Source: CBDFKV01 sp965249035
Lineage (GTDB): Bacteria; Pseudomonadota; Gammaproteobacteria; Arenicellales; Poriferihabitantaceae
Direction: 5' to 3'
Assembly (NCBI GenBank): GCA_965249035.1
Contig: CBDFKV010000007.1
Location: 682,001 to 746,000, forward strand
DNA length: 64,000 nucleotides
In this document: positions 1 through 8,664 of the stretch, one piece after another
How positions within the stretch are numbered: position 1 is the first letter of the stretch
Layout: the number at the start of each line of letters is the position of its first letter
Translations under genes and position numbers: made by a program
The notes under the pieces: model-generated
What the model saw: only the letters and a program-made list of their open reading frames with translations
Told to the model about the DNA's origin: nothing
The model's database searches: none

Positions 1-1607
1 CCCATCGGCCAACCGAAGCGTTCCATAACTTTATCAACTTGACGAAAATCAGCACCACTGTCCAACAGGGCTGAAAACCCACCGAAATACGGAAACAATA
101 CGCGATTGACCAAAAACCCTGGGCAATCATTAACCACGATCGGTGTTTTACCCATTGCTTTGGCGTAGGCGACTGTTTGCGCGATCGCCGCTTCGCCGGA
201 CTTTTCGCCTCTGATTACTTCTACCAACGGCATGCGGTGCACCGGGTTGAAGAAGTGCATACCGCAAAAATCTTGTGGGCGACTCAATGCAGTGGCCAAC
301 TCGCTTATGGAAATAGTTGAGGTATTAGAAGTCAGAATAGCCCCTTCATGCATCGCTTGCTCAACTTCAGCCAGCACCGCTTTTTTGACCTTAACATTTT
401 CTACCACCGCTTCGACCACTAGATCAGCGCGATCAAAATCACCGTAACTCAAGGTCGGTGTAATTTGGGTCAAGACTTTCGCCATTTTGGGGACATCAAT
501 GCGACCACGCTTGAGCTGCCCGGATAACAACTTAGTCGCTTCATCCAAACCAAGCTGCAAGGCAGCTTCATTAATATCTTTCATCAAGATCGGCGTGCCT
601 TTGGAAGCAGACTGATACGCCACCCCGCCACCCATAATGCCCGCACCTAAAACTGCAGCCATTTTGATCGGCGTTGCATTGTTAATGTATTGTTTAGAAA
701 TCTTCTTAACATACTGATCTTTAAGAAATATACCCACCAGTGCGGCGGTCACATCATTGGTCGCCAACTTAGCAAAGGCTTTCGCTTCAACGTCAATTGC
801 TCCCGTGCGATCCAACATCACCCCTTTTTGCATGGTTTTGAGCGCTTGCATCGGCGCCGGATAATGTGGCCCCGCTTTGGGTGCGATCACCCCTTTAGCC
901 GATTCAAATGCCATCATCAACTCAACCGGATTGAGTTTGACCGGACTGGTTTTTTCAGCGCGACGGGCTTGATAGTTAATGGTTCCAGCAATGCATTGTT
1001 TGACTAAATCCAGCGCAGCCTCGCGCACTTGATCAACCGCAACTACCGCATCGACTGCGCCTTCTTTGAGCGCATCCTTTGCGCTTTTCTCGCTGCCGCC
1101 ACAAATCCATTCATTCGCATTATCGATGCCGATCAGGCGCGGCAAACGTACGGTGCCACCCCAACCGGGGTTGATCCCCAGTTTGACTTCGGGCAACCCC
1201 ACCTTAGCCGAATCTGCCATCACGCGATAATCGGTTGATAGGCACAGCTCGAAACCACCACCTAGCGCGATTCCGTTGATCGCCGTCACTGTGGGGCAAG
1301 GCAAATCTTCTATGCGATTAAAAATAGCGTTGAGCTTGATGATATGCTGATAAATGTCTTCTTCTGAATAGGAAAACATTTGCATGAATTCAGTAATATC
1401 CGCACCGACAATAAAGGCATCCTTAGTGCTGGTGAAAACTACCCCTTGCAAATCCTTGACCTGCTCCAGTTCGCCCACCCCCTGACGCAACTCACCCAAC
1501 GTCGCTTGGTCAAACTTGTTGATGGCCTCATTTTCGCGATCAAACACGACCTCATAAATACCTGCCTCGACCGCTTGAACACGGATAGATTGACCTTGCA
1601 TTACCAT
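1..1607 (-). CDS. fadB: Fatty acid oxidation complex alpha subunit FadB (3' end cut off by window)
   Basis: Multifunctional beta-oxidation enzyme: enoyl-CoA hydratase, enoyl-CoA isomerase and L-3-hydroxyacyl-CoA dehydrogenase, partner of the thiolase FadA. About 535 residues are visible of an expected ~715; the C-terminal part lies beyond position 1. The N-terminal crotonase domain (about 1-190) has the oxyanion motif NGIALGGGFEL, whose Glu matches the E. coli hydratase Glu, and the second catalytic Glu in VGLPEVKLGI. A Rossmann NAD-binding motif GAGIMGGG begins the dehydrogenase domain near residue 315, and HFFNPVHRMPLVEV carries the catalytic His. The ATG at 1607 is preceded by a GAGG-type ribosome site. 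It lies 118 bases after fadD on the same strand, consistent with one operon; fadA would be expected just outside the window. Confidence 0.95.
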   Translation of the reverse strand, partial: MVMQGQSIRVQAVEAGIYEVVFDRENEAINKFDQATLGELRQGVGELEQVKDLQGVVFTSTKDAFIVGADITEFMQMFSYSEEDIYQHIIKLNAIFNRIEDLPCPTVTAINGIALGGGFELCLSTDYRVMADSAKVGLPEVKLGINPGWGGTVRLPRLIGIDNANEWICGGSEKSAKDALKEGAVDAVVAVDQVREAALDLVKQCIAGTINYQARRAEKTSPVKLNPVELMMAFESAKGVIAPKAGPHYPAPMQALKTMQKGVMLDRTGAIDVEAKAFAKLATNDVTAALVGIFLKDQYVKKISKQYINNATPIKMAAVLGAGIMGGGVAYQSASKGTPILMKDINEAALQLGLDEATKLLSGQLKRGRIDVPKMAKVLTQITPTLSYGDFDRADLVVEAVVENVKVKKAVLAEVEQAMHEGAILTSNTSTISISELATALSRPQDFCGMHFFNPVHRMPLVEVIRGEKSGEAAIAQTVAYAKAMGKTPIVVNDCPGFLVNRVLFPYFGGFSALLDSGADFRQVDKVMERFGWPM

Positions 1608-1725
1608 TTCACACTCACCCTCATCTCGGTTTAATTCGTCTACCGCTGCGCCCACATCATCCATTTGCCACAGTATTATTTAATTCAATCGGTTCGATTA
1701 TTGCAACCTTATCACGCAACGTCAT

Positions 1726-3390
1726 TTAGGATCGCAGCGCCCGTCGTAAGACTTTACCCACATTGGTTTTGGGTAACTCATCGACGAAGGTCACTTGCTG
1801 CGGCACTTTGTATCCCGTCAAATGTTCGCGACACCAAGTACGCACGGTTTCTTCGCTAAGATCGTCGCCAGATTTGACTACAAACAATTTAACTGTTTCA
1901 CCTGACACTTCATCGGGCACCCCGATTGCTGCACACTCGATAATATCGGGGTGTTGCGAGGCAACGTCCTCAATTTCATTCGGATATACATTAAAACCCG
2001 ACACGATAATCAAGTCTTTAGCGCGATCAACGATGCGAAAATAGCCATCCGGGCCCATCGTCGCAATATCGCCAGTCAAGAAATAACCGTCCTCCGTGAA
2101 GCTGTCACGGGTATCTTGTTCGCGCAGCCAATACCCCACCATCACTTGCGGCCCCCATACGCAGAGTTCGCCCGGTTCCCCGGGTTCAACCTCATGGCCA
2201 CCCGCATCAATGATCCGAACTTCGGTATGCGGAACGGGTAAACCGATCGTGCCCAGCCGATTATCCAGCGGCGGATTAATCGTTACCAAGGGCGACGTCT
2301 CGGTTAGGCCATAGCCCTCTAACGGTTTGCAGCCCGTGGCCTGCTCCCAGTGCTCTGCTGCTGCTTGGGTTAGTGCCATGCCACCTGAAATGGTTGCCTT
2401 CAACTGACTAAAATCAACTTCCTTAAACCCAGGGTCGCGGCATAATGCAACAAATAAAGTGTTCAAGCCTAGAAAGGTACTGGCTTGCCACTTTTTCATC
2501 TCTTTGACAAAACCAGGAATATCTCTTGGGTTAGGGATCAAAATACTGTGCCCGCCACGACACATCACACCCTGGGCCATGGTAAAGGCGTAGATATGAT
2601 ACAGCGGCAACGGCGAAATCACTGTCGTCACCCAACTATCACCTGCGGCTTGCAAGCAGGAAACGCCCTGAAACGTATTAGACAATAGGTTTGCATGGCT
2701 TAATTCCGCGCCCTTCGAAACGCCCGTGGTACCGCCGGTGTACTGCAAAACTGCAGTCTCAGCCGAACTCACCGCTAACGGCTCAGGCCTGCGACCGGCA
2801 TAGCGCTTTAAGAGGTCACGAAATGACTCTGCCTCAGGCAAGCTAAACGGTGGCTGCATTTTTTTGACATATTTAACCACGAAATTGATCAGGTTTCGTT
2901 TGATCGGGCTATGCATATCGCCCAGTTCGGTAAGCAGCACAGTTTCAATCTCGGTATCCGCCAATACCTTTTCGGCATTGTGCGCCATACATTGATAAAT
3001 CAATAAAGCTTTGGCGCCAGAATCCTTAAATTGGTGCGCCATCTCTGTTGGCGAGTACAGTGGGTTGGTATTGACAACCACCAAGCCCGCACGCAGCGCA
3101 CCAAATGCCGCAATCGGATATTGCACCAAATTCGGCAGCTGAATCGCGATCCGATCACCCGGCATCAGGTTTGTTTCGGTTTGCAAATAGGCCGCAAATG
3201 CGGCTGAATACGAATCTAGCTCTGCGTAGCTAATGGTACGACCCAAGCTTGTAAATGCGGGCTTGGAGCCATATTGCTGACAACAATGCGTCAGCATATC
3301 GTTAAGATTTTCAAATCCATCGGGGTTTAAATCCTCAGGGACCCAGCCTTTTGCTGCTTTGCCGCTTATCACTTCCCTATTATTAGCCAT
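1726..3390 (-). CDS. fadD: Long-chain-fatty-acid--CoA ligase FadD
   Basis: Activates fatty acids to acyl-CoA with ATP through an acyl-adenylate, at the inner face of the cytoplasmic membrane. 554 residues, the usual FadD length. The AMP-binding P-loop YTGGTTGVSKGA is at about 217-228, the adenylation motif GYGLTETSP near 358, and the C-terminal subdomain ends with the catalytic Lys motif KTNVGKVLRR. The ATG is preceded by an AGGAGG ribosome site. It follows the SCP2 gene with a 14-base gap and precedes fadB, so it likely belongs to an operon of acyl-CoA dehydrogenase, SCP2, fadD and fadB. Confidence 0.95.
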   Translation of the reverse strand: MANNREVISGKAAKGWVPEDLNPDGFENLNDMLTHCCQQYGSKPAFTSLGRTISYAELDSYSAAFAAYLQTETNLMPGDRIAIQLPNLVQYPIAAFGALRAGLVVVNTNPLYSPTEMAHQFKDSGAKALLIYQCMAHNAEKVLADTEIETVLLTELGDMHSPIKRNLINFVVKYVKKMQPPFSLPEAESFRDLLKRYAGRRPEPLAVSSAETAVLQYTGGTTGVSKGAELSHANLLSNTFQGVSCLQAAGDSWVTTVISPLPLYHIYAFTMAQGVMCRGGHSILIPNPRDIPGFVKEMKKWQASTFLGLNTLFVALCRDPGFKEVDFSQLKATISGGMALTQAAAEHWEQATGCKPLEGYGLTETSPLVTINPPLDNRLGTIGLPVPHTEVRIIDAGGHEVEPGEPGELCVWGPQVMVGYWLREQDTRDSFTEDGYFLTGDIATMGPDGYFRIVDRAKDLIIVSGFNVYPNEIEDVASQHPDIIECAAIGVPDEVSGETVKLFVVKSGDDLSEETVRTWCREHLTGYKVPQQVTFVDELPKTNVGKVLRRALRS

Positions 3391-3404
3391 CCAACCATCC
3401 TCCT

Positions 3405-3722
3405 CTAAGCCAGCGGAAAAATATCACTCAAGCGTGTAGCCAGCATAATATCACCACTTGCCTGGATACTGCCGGACATAAACGCCTGCATGCCATCGGT
3501 TTCACCGGACAGCACCGACGCTAACGTCGCCGTATCCATTCCTAAGGTAACCGTCGCTTCATCGGGTTCACCTTCGTTAATCTCGCATATGCCGTCTTTA
3601 ACTGCGATTTGCCAACTACCTTCCTGATCGATGTCATATTGAAAAATTGCATCAACATCAGCCGCGGCATCCGAATCAAATCGCTTTTGCATTTCTGCCA
3701 ATAACTTGTTTACTTCACTCAC
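3405..3722 (-). CDS. SCP2 sterol-binding domain protein
   Basis: A 105-residue protein made of a single SCP2 (sterol carrier protein 2) domain, a fold with a hydrophobic tunnel that binds acyl-CoAs and other lipids in the cytoplasm. The central pattern of acidic beta strands followed by a Met/Ala-rich amphipathic helix (SGETDGMQAFMSG) and the ending MLATRLSDIFPLA are typical of stand-alone bacterial SCP2 proteins. The start is GTG at 3722; an AGGAGG site lies about ten bases upstream, and the nearby ATG at 3729 runs into a stop after four codons. Its position between acyl-CoA dehydrogenase and fadD suggests a lipid- or acyl-CoA-carrier role, which is inference. Confidence 0.85.
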   Translation of the reverse strand: MSEVNKLLAEMQKRFDSDAAADVDAIFQYDIDQEGSWQIAVKDGICEINEGEPDEATVTLGMDTATLASVLSGETDGMQAFMSGSIQASGDIMLATRLSDIFPLA

Positions 3723-3808
3723 CTTGCATTCCTCCTACGGGTTCAAATTGCTTGTTGCGTTTTTCCTTAGACTAACAGCACAGGTTTGGGTTCAAAATTT
3801 GCCCCATC

Positions 3809-5608
3809 TCAATAGATAAAACGATCTTCATCTAGCGCCATTAAATTATCGGATCCAGATAACATCGTTTCTACCAATGAGCGCGTACGCGGTAAAATTC
3901 GCTCAAAATAAAACCGTGCTGTAGCAACCTTGGCCGCATAAAACTCTTTTTGTTCTGGCCCATTATCCCTATTGCTTTGTGCGGTCTGCGCCATTCTGGC
4001 CCACAAATATGCCAGCGTGACATAGCCGGAATACATCAGATAGTCGACCGATGCCGCACCCACCTCATCGCGGTTCTTGATCGCCTTCATGCCGATCTTC
4101 ATCGTGATATCACCCCACTCCTTGTTGAGTGTTTGCAATGGCTCGATAAATTCCTTCATTGATTTATCACCAGCGTGTTGCTTGCAATACAAATGAATGA
4201 TTTTGGTGAATTGCTTCAGCGATTCACCCTGGGTCATTAAGACTTTACGCCCCAGCAAGTCGAGTGCCTGAATTTGGGTGGTGCCTTCGTACAGCATCGA
4301 AATACGGCTATCGCGCACGTTTTGTTCCATTCCCCACTCAGCGATATAACCGTGGCCACCATAGACTTGCAATCCATGATTGGCTGATTCAAAGCCCAGT
4401 TCGGTCAAAAAGGCCTTTGCGATGGGCGTGATAAATGCGAGCAAACTATCTGCCGACTTTTTGGTATCGTTATCTTTTGCGTATTTAACAATATCCACTT
4501 GCATTGCGGTGAAGTATGCCAATGCCCTGCCGCCTTCGGCGATTGCCTTTTGGGTCAGCAACATTTTGCGGACTTCTGGATGGACGATAATCGGGTCGGC
4601 TGGCTTTTCTGGTTGCTTAGGGCCGGTTAAAGAACGCATCTGCAAACGCTCGCGCGCATAGGTTAGTGAATTCTGAAAGCCCCATTCTGCATGCGCCAAG
4701 CCCTGCACTGCTGTTCCCAGACGTGCCGCATTCATAAAAGTGAACATGCAGTTCAGCCCCTTGTTCGGTGGACCAATCAAAAAGCCTGTGGCACCATCAA
4801 AATTGAGCACAGCGGTGGCATTACCGTGGATTCCCATCTTGTGTTCAATCGAGCCGCAGTTCATTTGGTTGCGTTCACCAACGCCACCCTTTTCATCCGG
4901 CATGAATTTGGGAACGATGAACAATGAAATGCCTTTGGTGCCCTCGGGTGCGTCGGGCAAACGAGCCAAGACGATATGGATAATATTTTCAGCCATGTCG
5001 TGCTCACCAGCCGAAATAAATATCTTACTACCTTTGATGGCATAACTGCCATCATCCAGCGGTTCGGCTTTGGTACGCAGCATGCCCAGGTCTGTCCCGC
5101 AGTGGGACTCGGTTAAGCACATGGTGCCAGTCCACTCACCACTGACTAATTTGGTCAGGTAGGTCTGCTTCTGGTCTTCAGTACCGTGCGCCTCCAGCGT
5201 ATTCATGGCGCCGTGGCTTAATCCCGGATACATCCCCCAGGACCAGTTAGCGCTGCCAATCATTTCGCTAATAACCACCCCCAGCGATTCTGGTAAGCCC
5301 TGCCCGCCCCATTCAGGATCATGTGCCAGTGACGGCCAACCACCCTCAACGTATTGCTGATAGGCTTCCTTAAACCCCGCAGGCGTCGTGACATTGCCCT
5401 CATCAAACTGGCAACCTTCCTGGTCGCCACTGTGGTTCAATGGGCCAATCACCTGTTCAGCAAACTTACCTGCACCTTCCAGGACCGCATCGACCAAGTC
5501 AGTTGTTGCTTCCTCGCAACCTGGCAAGTTCTGGTAATGCGTATCAATGTCCAGCACTTCGTTTAAAACAAAGCGCATATCGCGATGTGGTACTTTGTAT
5601 TCGCCCAT
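3809..5608 (-). CDS. Acyl-CoA dehydrogenase (large, DmdC/FadE5-like type)
   Basis: FAD-dependent enzyme catalysing the first, alpha-beta dehydrogenation of beta-oxidation, passing electrons to ETF. The protein is 599 residues from the ATG at 5608, longer than classic ~390-residue enzymes; it has the family's extra C-terminal helical domain. FAD-site motifs MCLTESHCGTDLG and GSKIFISAGEHD are present, and MLYEGTTQIQALDLLGRK carries the catalytic Glu. I moved the start 12 codons inside the longest frame because the ATG at 5608 has an AGAGG site ten bases upstream and homologues begin with a similar (M)xxYKxPxRDMRFVLNEV pattern. Relatives include 3-methylmercaptopropionyl-CoA dehydrogenase, so the chain specificity is uncertain. 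First gene of the minus-strand fatty-acid operon. Confidence 0.9.
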   Translation of the reverse strand: MGEYKVPHRDMRFVLNEVLDIDTHYQNLPGCEEATTDLVDAVLEGAGKFAEQVIGPLNHSGDQEGCQFDEGNVTTPAGFKEAYQQYVEGGWPSLAHDPEWGGQGLPESLGVVISEMIGSANWSWGMYPGLSHGAMNTLEAHGTEDQKQTYLTKLVSGEWTGTMCLTESHCGTDLGMLRTKAEPLDDGSYAIKGSKIFISAGEHDMAENIIHIVLARLPDAPEGTKGISLFIVPKFMPDEKGGVGERNQMNCGSIEHKMGIHGNATAVLNFDGATGFLIGPPNKGLNCMFTFMNAARLGTAVQGLAHAEWGFQNSLTYARERLQMRSLTGPKQPEKPADPIIVHPEVRKMLLTQKAIAEGGRALAYFTAMQVDIVKYAKDNDTKKSADSLLAFITPIAKAFLTELGFESANHGLQVYGGHGYIAEWGMEQNVRDSRISMLYEGTTQIQALDLLGRKVLMTQGESLKQFTKIIHLYCKQHAGDKSMKEFIEPLQTLNKEWGDITMKIGMKAIKNRDEVGAASVDYLMYSGYVTLAYLWARMAQTAQSNRDNGPEQKEFYAAKVATARFYFERILPRTRSLVETMLSGSDNLMALDEDRFIY

Positions 5609-5963
5609 AAAGGTTAAGCCTCTGTCTAAATTAACGGCGCCCACGACTTGGGTAACACCTTTTACACTTATTACACCTATTGACTAGAATGAAACAAAAT
5701 CAAGCGTTTTCCAATGACAAATTCATTCATATTCGATACCGAAATACGTCTACTCCTATACCCGAACGCATTGATGTATTTGTTTTATGCGAAAAAACAC
5801 CGCACAATCATAAAAACTGATTTTAGGTGACTTTAACCGTCATGCTAGCCCGTCATCGAACCTAATTGTTAGCAAAATTGACGTCATTTGTTATTGGCCT
5901 TTATGCTCAAATCTCCCACGCTAGTGCTATGAACAGTTGGATTTCTTTTATTGTGACTACAAT
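5609..5963. other. Divergent intergenic region between acyl-CoA dehydrogenase and thioesterase
   Basis: A 355-base AT-rich gap between divergent gene sets. It should hold promoters for both. On the minus strand TTGTTT, a 16-base spacer and TGTAAT (5670-5675 for the -10) form a weak sigma-70 candidate for the acyl-CoA dehydrogenase operon. I could not find a convincing FadR or PsrA operator, nor an RNA gene or repeat. Confidence 0.4.
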
Positions 5964-6488
5964 ATGAACCTGATTTTTCGCCTGCTTGGCCTGCTACTGC
6001 CCTTCCGGCGGCGCCTTCAAATAGGGCTTTTGGACACCTCAGAACTATGCCTAAGGGTTTGGCCAAGCGATCTCGACATCAACCGTCATTTAACCAACTC
6101 ACGCTATTTAAGCATGATGGACTTGGGTCGGGTTGAATTAATCCTGCAGACGGGCCTGTTCAAAAAACTGCTAAAACACCACTGGTTGCCGGTAATCGCC
6201 AATGTCAGCATTCAATTCAAGCGCCAGATTAATCCCTTTCAACGGTTCGTCTTGAAAACTCGTGTGGTTGGCTGGGATGAAAAATGGTTATACATTGAGC
6301 AACGCTTTGAAACCGAACAAGGAATCGCTGCAGTCGGCATCATCAAGGGCTTGTTCCGTAACCGTAAGCACAGCATCCCCACCGGAGAATTACTGGCATT
6401 AGCTGGATACGATGGCCCACCACCCGAGATTACCGACGAAGTCCGACATATCATGACAATGACGTCAACACTCCATCCAACTCGTTAA
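5964..6488 (+). CDS. Thioesterase, 4HBT/THEM6-like hotdog fold
   Basis: A 174-residue single-domain hotdog protein predicted to hydrolyse acyl-CoA or acyl-ACP thioesters. The motif WPSDLDINRHLTNSRYL contains the conserved Asp and the NxHxxN-like arrangement of the 4-hydroxybenzoyl-CoA thioesterase superfamily, and the hydrophobic N-terminal stretch (about residues 2-14) followed by basic residues may anchor it to the membrane, as in THEM6-like members. The frame remains open upstream from a TTG at 5937, but the ATG at 5964 is the more likely start; neither has a clear ribosome site. First gene of a plus-strand set with a regulator, a dienoyl-CoA isomerase and fadH, so a role in releasing or editing acyl groups is likely. 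Confidence 0.8.
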   Translation: MNLIFRLLGLLLPFRRRLQIGLLDTSELCLRVWPSDLDINRHLTNSRYLSMMDLGRVELILQTGLFKKLLKHHWLPVIANVSIQFKRQINPFQRFVLKTRVVGWDEKWLYIEQRFETEQGIAAVGIIKGLFRNRKHSIPTGELLALAGYDGPPPEITDEVRHIMTMTSTLHPTR

Positions 6489-6666
6489 CACCAAGGCCAT
6501 TATTGGGATGATCTACGTTCCAGTTGCCGCTGGCACTAGCTATCTACCAAATAGCATGGCATTAGCGCATAATAATTGCCACGATGACCCCACTCCTATC
6601 CCATTTTCTGGCACCCCGCTCAAATCTGCATGTCATGCGCGGCCACGGTTTAAGCTCCTACAGGCA

Positions 6667-7746
6667 ATGAAGCGAACCGTCACAGTCCCCACAGGCTACG
6701 TTAAACAGTTACTCGACCAAGTGGCTGAACAAGGCTACGCGGTCAATGAACTACTCGAGCATGTTGGGATTAGTCCCGAAGAAATCGAACAACAAACCGA
6801 GTTTTCGGCCGAGAAATTTGGCATGCTATACCAACACGTCATGTATATTGCTCAGGATGAATACTTTGGCATGATTAGTGGTGGCAAAGTTCCGAACGGC
6901 GCATTTCGAATGATGTGCCACGCCATCATTCAATGCAAAACCCTGGGCCATGCGATCAGTCGTGCGAGCAATTTTCATGAGATCGTCCGTGGCACAAAGA
7001 TCAAGCCCAGCCTGATACTCAAAAACCGGGGCCGGTTCGCCAAGCTCACCTTTTCGGCAGTAGACAGTATGGAAAAGGCTGAACTAGAAGCATTCTTAGC
7101 ATCAGAATCCCCAGCTGAAATTACCAACTCACTATCAATGTGGCACCACTTTATCAGTTGGTTGATCGGTGAACGCGTCGTGCTGAAAGCAGCGAACTTC
7201 AGCTTTGCGGAGACCAGTGCAAGCACTAATACCCGGCGGCGATTTCAGTCAACAGTGAAGTATGACCAAGACAGTAATGGCATATTATTTTCTACGCGCT
7301 ATCTGGATTATCCCATCGTTCAGACGGAAGAAACACTACAAGGTTTTCTAAAAACCGCTCCGTATCAATTGCTGGTGATGGTGGATGATGACAACAGCCT
7401 CAGCGCTCAGATCGTCGCCCTTATCGGTCGAGATTTCAGCAGGCCACCGCCCAGCGCTGAAAAAGTAGCAGAGACACTTAACCTCTCGCTCTCTACCCTG
7501 AGACGCCGTTTATTGGCAGAAAACACCACCTTTCAGACCATCAAAGACGAGTGCCGCAAAAACTCGGCGATTGAATATATGAATGCTCCGCAGTTGTCGA
7601 TCAATGACGTAGCAGGCTTAATGGGGTTTGACGAACCCTCTGCATTTTTTCGATCATTCAAACGCTGGACCAGCATGACCCCCGGCGAATACCGCCAAAT
7701 CCTCGCCTACGATAAGCCACTTCACAATCCGGCCAAATTTCGATAA
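6667..7746 (+). CDS. AraC-family transcriptional regulator (arabinose_bd/OruR-ArgR type)
   Basis: A 359-residue DNA-binding regulator. The N-terminal ~220 residues match the ligand-binding domain of the OruR/PchR-like subgroup (pattern of a helical domain with FGMLYQHVMYIAQDEYFGMI), and the last ~100 residues form a double helix-turn-helix with LNLSLSTLRRRL as the first recognition unit and INDVAGLMGFDEPSAFFRSFKRWTSMTP as the second, the classic AraC signature. The open frame extends to 6508, but family length and the alignable region favour the ATG at 6667. Genes on both sides are for fatty-acid metabolism; an acyl ligand and control of this locus are plausible inferences. Confidence 0.85.
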   Translation: MKRTVTVPTGYVKQLLDQVAEQGYAVNELLEHVGISPEEIEQQTEFSAEKFGMLYQHVMYIAQDEYFGMISGGKVPNGAFRMMCHAIIQCKTLGHAISRASNFHEIVRGTKIKPSLILKNRGRFAKLTFSAVDSMEKAELEAFLASESPAEITNSLSMWHHFISWLIGERVVLKAANFSFAETSASTNTRRRFQSTVKYDQDSNGILFSTRYLDYPIVQTEETLQGFLKTAPYQLLVMVDDDNSLSAQIVALIGRDFSRPPPSAEKVAETLNLSLSTLRRRLLAENTTFQTIKDECRKNSAIEYMNAPQLSINDVAGLMGFDEPSAFFRSFKRWTSMTPGEYRQILAYDKPLHNPAKFR

Positions 7747-7762
7747 GAACTGATACAAGACC

Positions 7763-8608
7763 ATGAATTACTCCACCTTGAATATCACCGAAAACGCTCA
7801 TATTACCCATATCGAGTTGTCTCGCCCACAAGCTTATAACGCCATGAACCGCGCATTCTGGCGCGAGTTTCCGGCGGCTCTGCGCCAAGTTCGTGATAGT
7901 TCCGATACCCGAGCCCTGGTCATATCGTCGACTGGGAAGCACTTTTCTGCAGGCATGGACTTAGAAGTATTCTCCCAACCTGACCCACGCCTTTTTAGCG
8001 GTGAAGCCGCCAGACGCGGGGAATTTGTACGTCGGCTGGTGCTGGATTTACAGGATATTTTCAATCAAATTGAAGACCTGAGAATCCCTGTACTAGCGGC
8101 GATTCAGGGTGGCTGTATTGGTGGTGCGCTGGATTTAATCTGCGCCTGCGACTGTCGCTACTGTACCGACGATGCCTTTTTCACCGTCAAAGAAACTGAG
8201 CTGGGCATGACCGCTGATTTAGGTACTTTACAAAGACTACCCGGCTTAGTCGGCCCTGGATTGGCCCGTGAACTCGCTTATACGGCGCGCAAATTGAGCG
8301 CTGCAGAAGCGCACTCTAGCGGGCTTGTAAACGCGACATTTACGGATACCACCTCAATGCTAGAAGGCGTAATGACCATCGCGCGGCAAATTGCCAGCCA
8401 CTCACCTATTGCGGTTTCTGGCAGCAAAGCCATGATCAATTATGCCCGCGACCATAGCGTGGCTGATAGTCTCAAGCACATGGCAACTTGGCAAGCAGGC
8501 ATGTTTCAACCAGCCGACATGATGGAAGTGTTCGCTGCAAAAACCCAAAAGCGCGAACCTGAATTCAAGCCATTGAACCCGGTCGAGCCTCCTTTTTCCG
8601 AAGACTGA
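7763..8608 (+). CDS. Delta3,5-delta2,4-dienoyl-CoA isomerase (crotonase superfamily, ECH1-like)
   Basis: 281-residue crotonase-fold protein. The oxyanion-hole segments are SAGMDL (62-67) and GGCIGGALDL (116-125). Three acidic residues, Asp124, Glu144 and Asp152, are spaced 20 and 8 residues apart, exactly as the catalytic Asp176, Glu196 and Asp204 of mammalian ECH1, and the surrounding sequence (ACDCRYCTDDAFF, TADLGTLQRLP) also matches ECH1 rather than ordinary enoyl-CoA hydratases. The predicted reaction moves the double bonds of 3,5-dienoyl-CoA to 2,4-dienoyl-CoA, the substrate of the enzyme encoded next (FadH). It follows the AraC gene by 16 bases. Confidence 0.85.
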   Translation: MNYSTLNITENAHITHIELSRPQAYNAMNRAFWREFPAALRQVRDSSDTRALVISSTGKHFSAGMDLEVFSQPDPRLFSGEAARRGEFVRRLVLDLQDIFNQIEDLRIPVLAAIQGGCIGGALDLICACDCRYCTDDAFFTVKETELGMTADLGTLQRLPGLVGPGLARELAYTARKLSAAEAHSSGLVNATFTDTTSMLEGVMTIARQIASHSPIAVSGSKAMINYARDHSVADSLKHMATWQAGMFQPADMMEVFAAKTQKREPEFKPLNPVEPPFSED

Positions 8609-8664
8609 CTGCATCGATCTAACCGGCGATACCTAATACCTAACACTTAACTATCCGACTGACC

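Noticed and set aside
5690..5711. GAAAC...GTTTTC pair that could be a PsrA-like site upstream of the acyl-CoA dehydrogenase
   Set aside because: The spacing between the half-sites is far longer than in the PsrA consensus, so the match is not convincing.
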